Origin: Polaromonas sp.
GTDB lineage: Bacteria > Pseudomonadota > Gammaproteobacteria > Burkholderiales > Burkholderiaceae
Direction of reading: 5' to 3'
Length of the DNA: 44,472 nt
Assembly: GCA_013823505.1 (NCBI GenBank)
Contig: PNMH01000024.1
Coordinates: forward strand, 1 to 44,472
The notes under the pieces were generated by a model. It had not been told where the DNA came from. It did no database searches and worked only from the letters and a program-made list of their open reading frames with translations. Numbering within the stretch: position 1 is the stretch's first letter; each line of letters opens with the position of its first letter. Position numbers and translations under genes: made by a program. This document shows positions 43,800 to 44,472 of this stretch, piece after piece.

Positions 43800-44472
43800 A
43801 TGCCCAAAAGAACCGACATCCAAACCGTCCTCATCATCGGCGCCGGCCCGATCATCATTGGCCAGGCCTGTGAGTTCGATTACTCCGGCGTGCAGGCCTG
43901 CAAGGCCTTGCGTGATGAAGGCTACAAGGTCGTGCTGATCAACAGCAACCCCGCGACCATCATGACCGACCCGGCCACGGCCGACGTCACCTACATCGAG
44001 CCCATCACCTGGCAGACGGTGGAGAAGATCATCGCCAAGGAGCGCCCGCTGGCCCGGGGTGGCTTCGCCATCCTGCCGACCATGGGTGGTCAGACCGCGT
44101 TGAACTGCGCACTCGATCTCTGGCGCAACGGCGTGCTGGCGAAATACGATGTGGAGCTGATCGGCGCCACGCCCGAAGCGATCGACAAGGCCGAAGACCG
44201 CTTGAAGTTCAAGGACGCCATGACCAAGATTGGTCTGGGTTCGGCGCGCTCGGGCATTGCCCACAGCTTGGATGAGGCCTGGGGCGTGCAAAAGACCGTG
44301 GGCTTCCCCGTGGTGATCCGCCCCAGCTTCACGCTGGGTGGCACCGGTGGCGGCATTGCCTACAACCCGGAAGAGTTCGAGACCATCTGCAAGCGAGGCC
44401 TGGAAGCCTCGCCCACCAACGAGCTGCTGATCGAAGAGTCGCTGCTCGGCTGGAAAGAGTACGAGATGGAGG
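43800..44472 (+). CDS. carB: Carbamoyl-phosphate synthase, large subunit (partial, N-terminal 224 residues)
   Basis: The start of the ATP-using subunit is readable: [20 protein letters not shown], then [35 protein letters not shown] and the ATP-grasp region [18 protein letters not shown]. It makes carbamoyl phosphate from bicarbonate, ATP and the ammonia delivered by CarA. The gene runs off the right end of the window after about one fifth of its usual length (about 1,080 residues). Confidence 0.97.
   Translation, partial: MPKRTDIQTVLIIGAGPIIIGQACEFDYSGVQACKALRDEGYKVVLINSNPATIMTDPATADVTYIEPITWQTVEKIIAKERPLARGGFAILPTMGGQTALNCALDLWRNGVLAKYDVELIGATPEAIDKAEDRLKFKDAMTKIGLGSARSGIAHSLDEAWGVQKTVGFPVVIRPSFTLGGTGGGIAYNPEEFETICKRGLEASPTNELLIEESLLGWKEYEME

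Overview
The window comes from a Burkholderiales bacterium, most likely of the family Comamonadaceae; Hydrogenophaga or a relative is plausible but unproven. The support is the high GC content, the order of the housekeeping genes on the right, and the resemblance of the catabolic proteins to those of Comamonas. It divides near position 17,200 into an accessory left part and a conserved chromosomal right part. The junction is marked by a 27-nt copy of the 3' end of a tRNA, probably tRNA-Val, which looks like the scar of an integrated element.

Left part (1-17,200). The tail of a CusA/CzcA-type metal efflux pump is followed by mscL, a DUF937 gene, a yegP-like gene, a MarR-type regulator, a MASE1-like membrane protein and a small unknown gene with a strong 5'-UTR hairpin. 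Two near-identical 17-bp inverted repeats flank the MarR gene and are probably its operators. The centrepiece is a ten-gene operon (5,325-15,231) divergent from an IclR-type regulator (tphR-like). It encodes a complete terephthalate dioxygenase (tphA2, tphA3, tphA1) and the dihydrodiol dehydrogenase tphB. Between them lie a CYP199-like cytochrome P450 with its own [2Fe-2S] ferredoxin and ferredoxin reductase, an SDR alcohol dehydrogenase, an aldehyde dehydrogenase and a TRAP-type solute-binding protein. Read in order this is a self-contained route: p-toluate (4-methylbenzoate) to 4-hydroxymethylbenzoate, 4-formylbenzoate, terephthalate, the cis-dihydrodiol and finally protocatechuate. Ring-cleavage genes are not in the window. 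After the operon comes a cluster of small minus-strand genes of unknown function, two of which share a threefold repeat.

Right part (17,400-44,472). This is conserved core: phaR, rimO, tRNA-Leu(CAG), rnr, a class I glutamine amidotransferase, yggT and, convergent with it, a bifunctional NAD(P)HX repair enzyme plus a DadA-like oxidase. Then follows the classical translation/envelope cluster rpsB-tsf-pyrH-frr-uppS-cdsA-dxr-rseP-bamA-skp-lpxD-fabZ-lpxA-lpxB-rnhB, a SpoU-type RNA methyltransferase, and carA, a small conserved-looking unknown gene, and the start of carB.

Functional assignments rest on reading the translations and recalled family sequences. No database search was possible.
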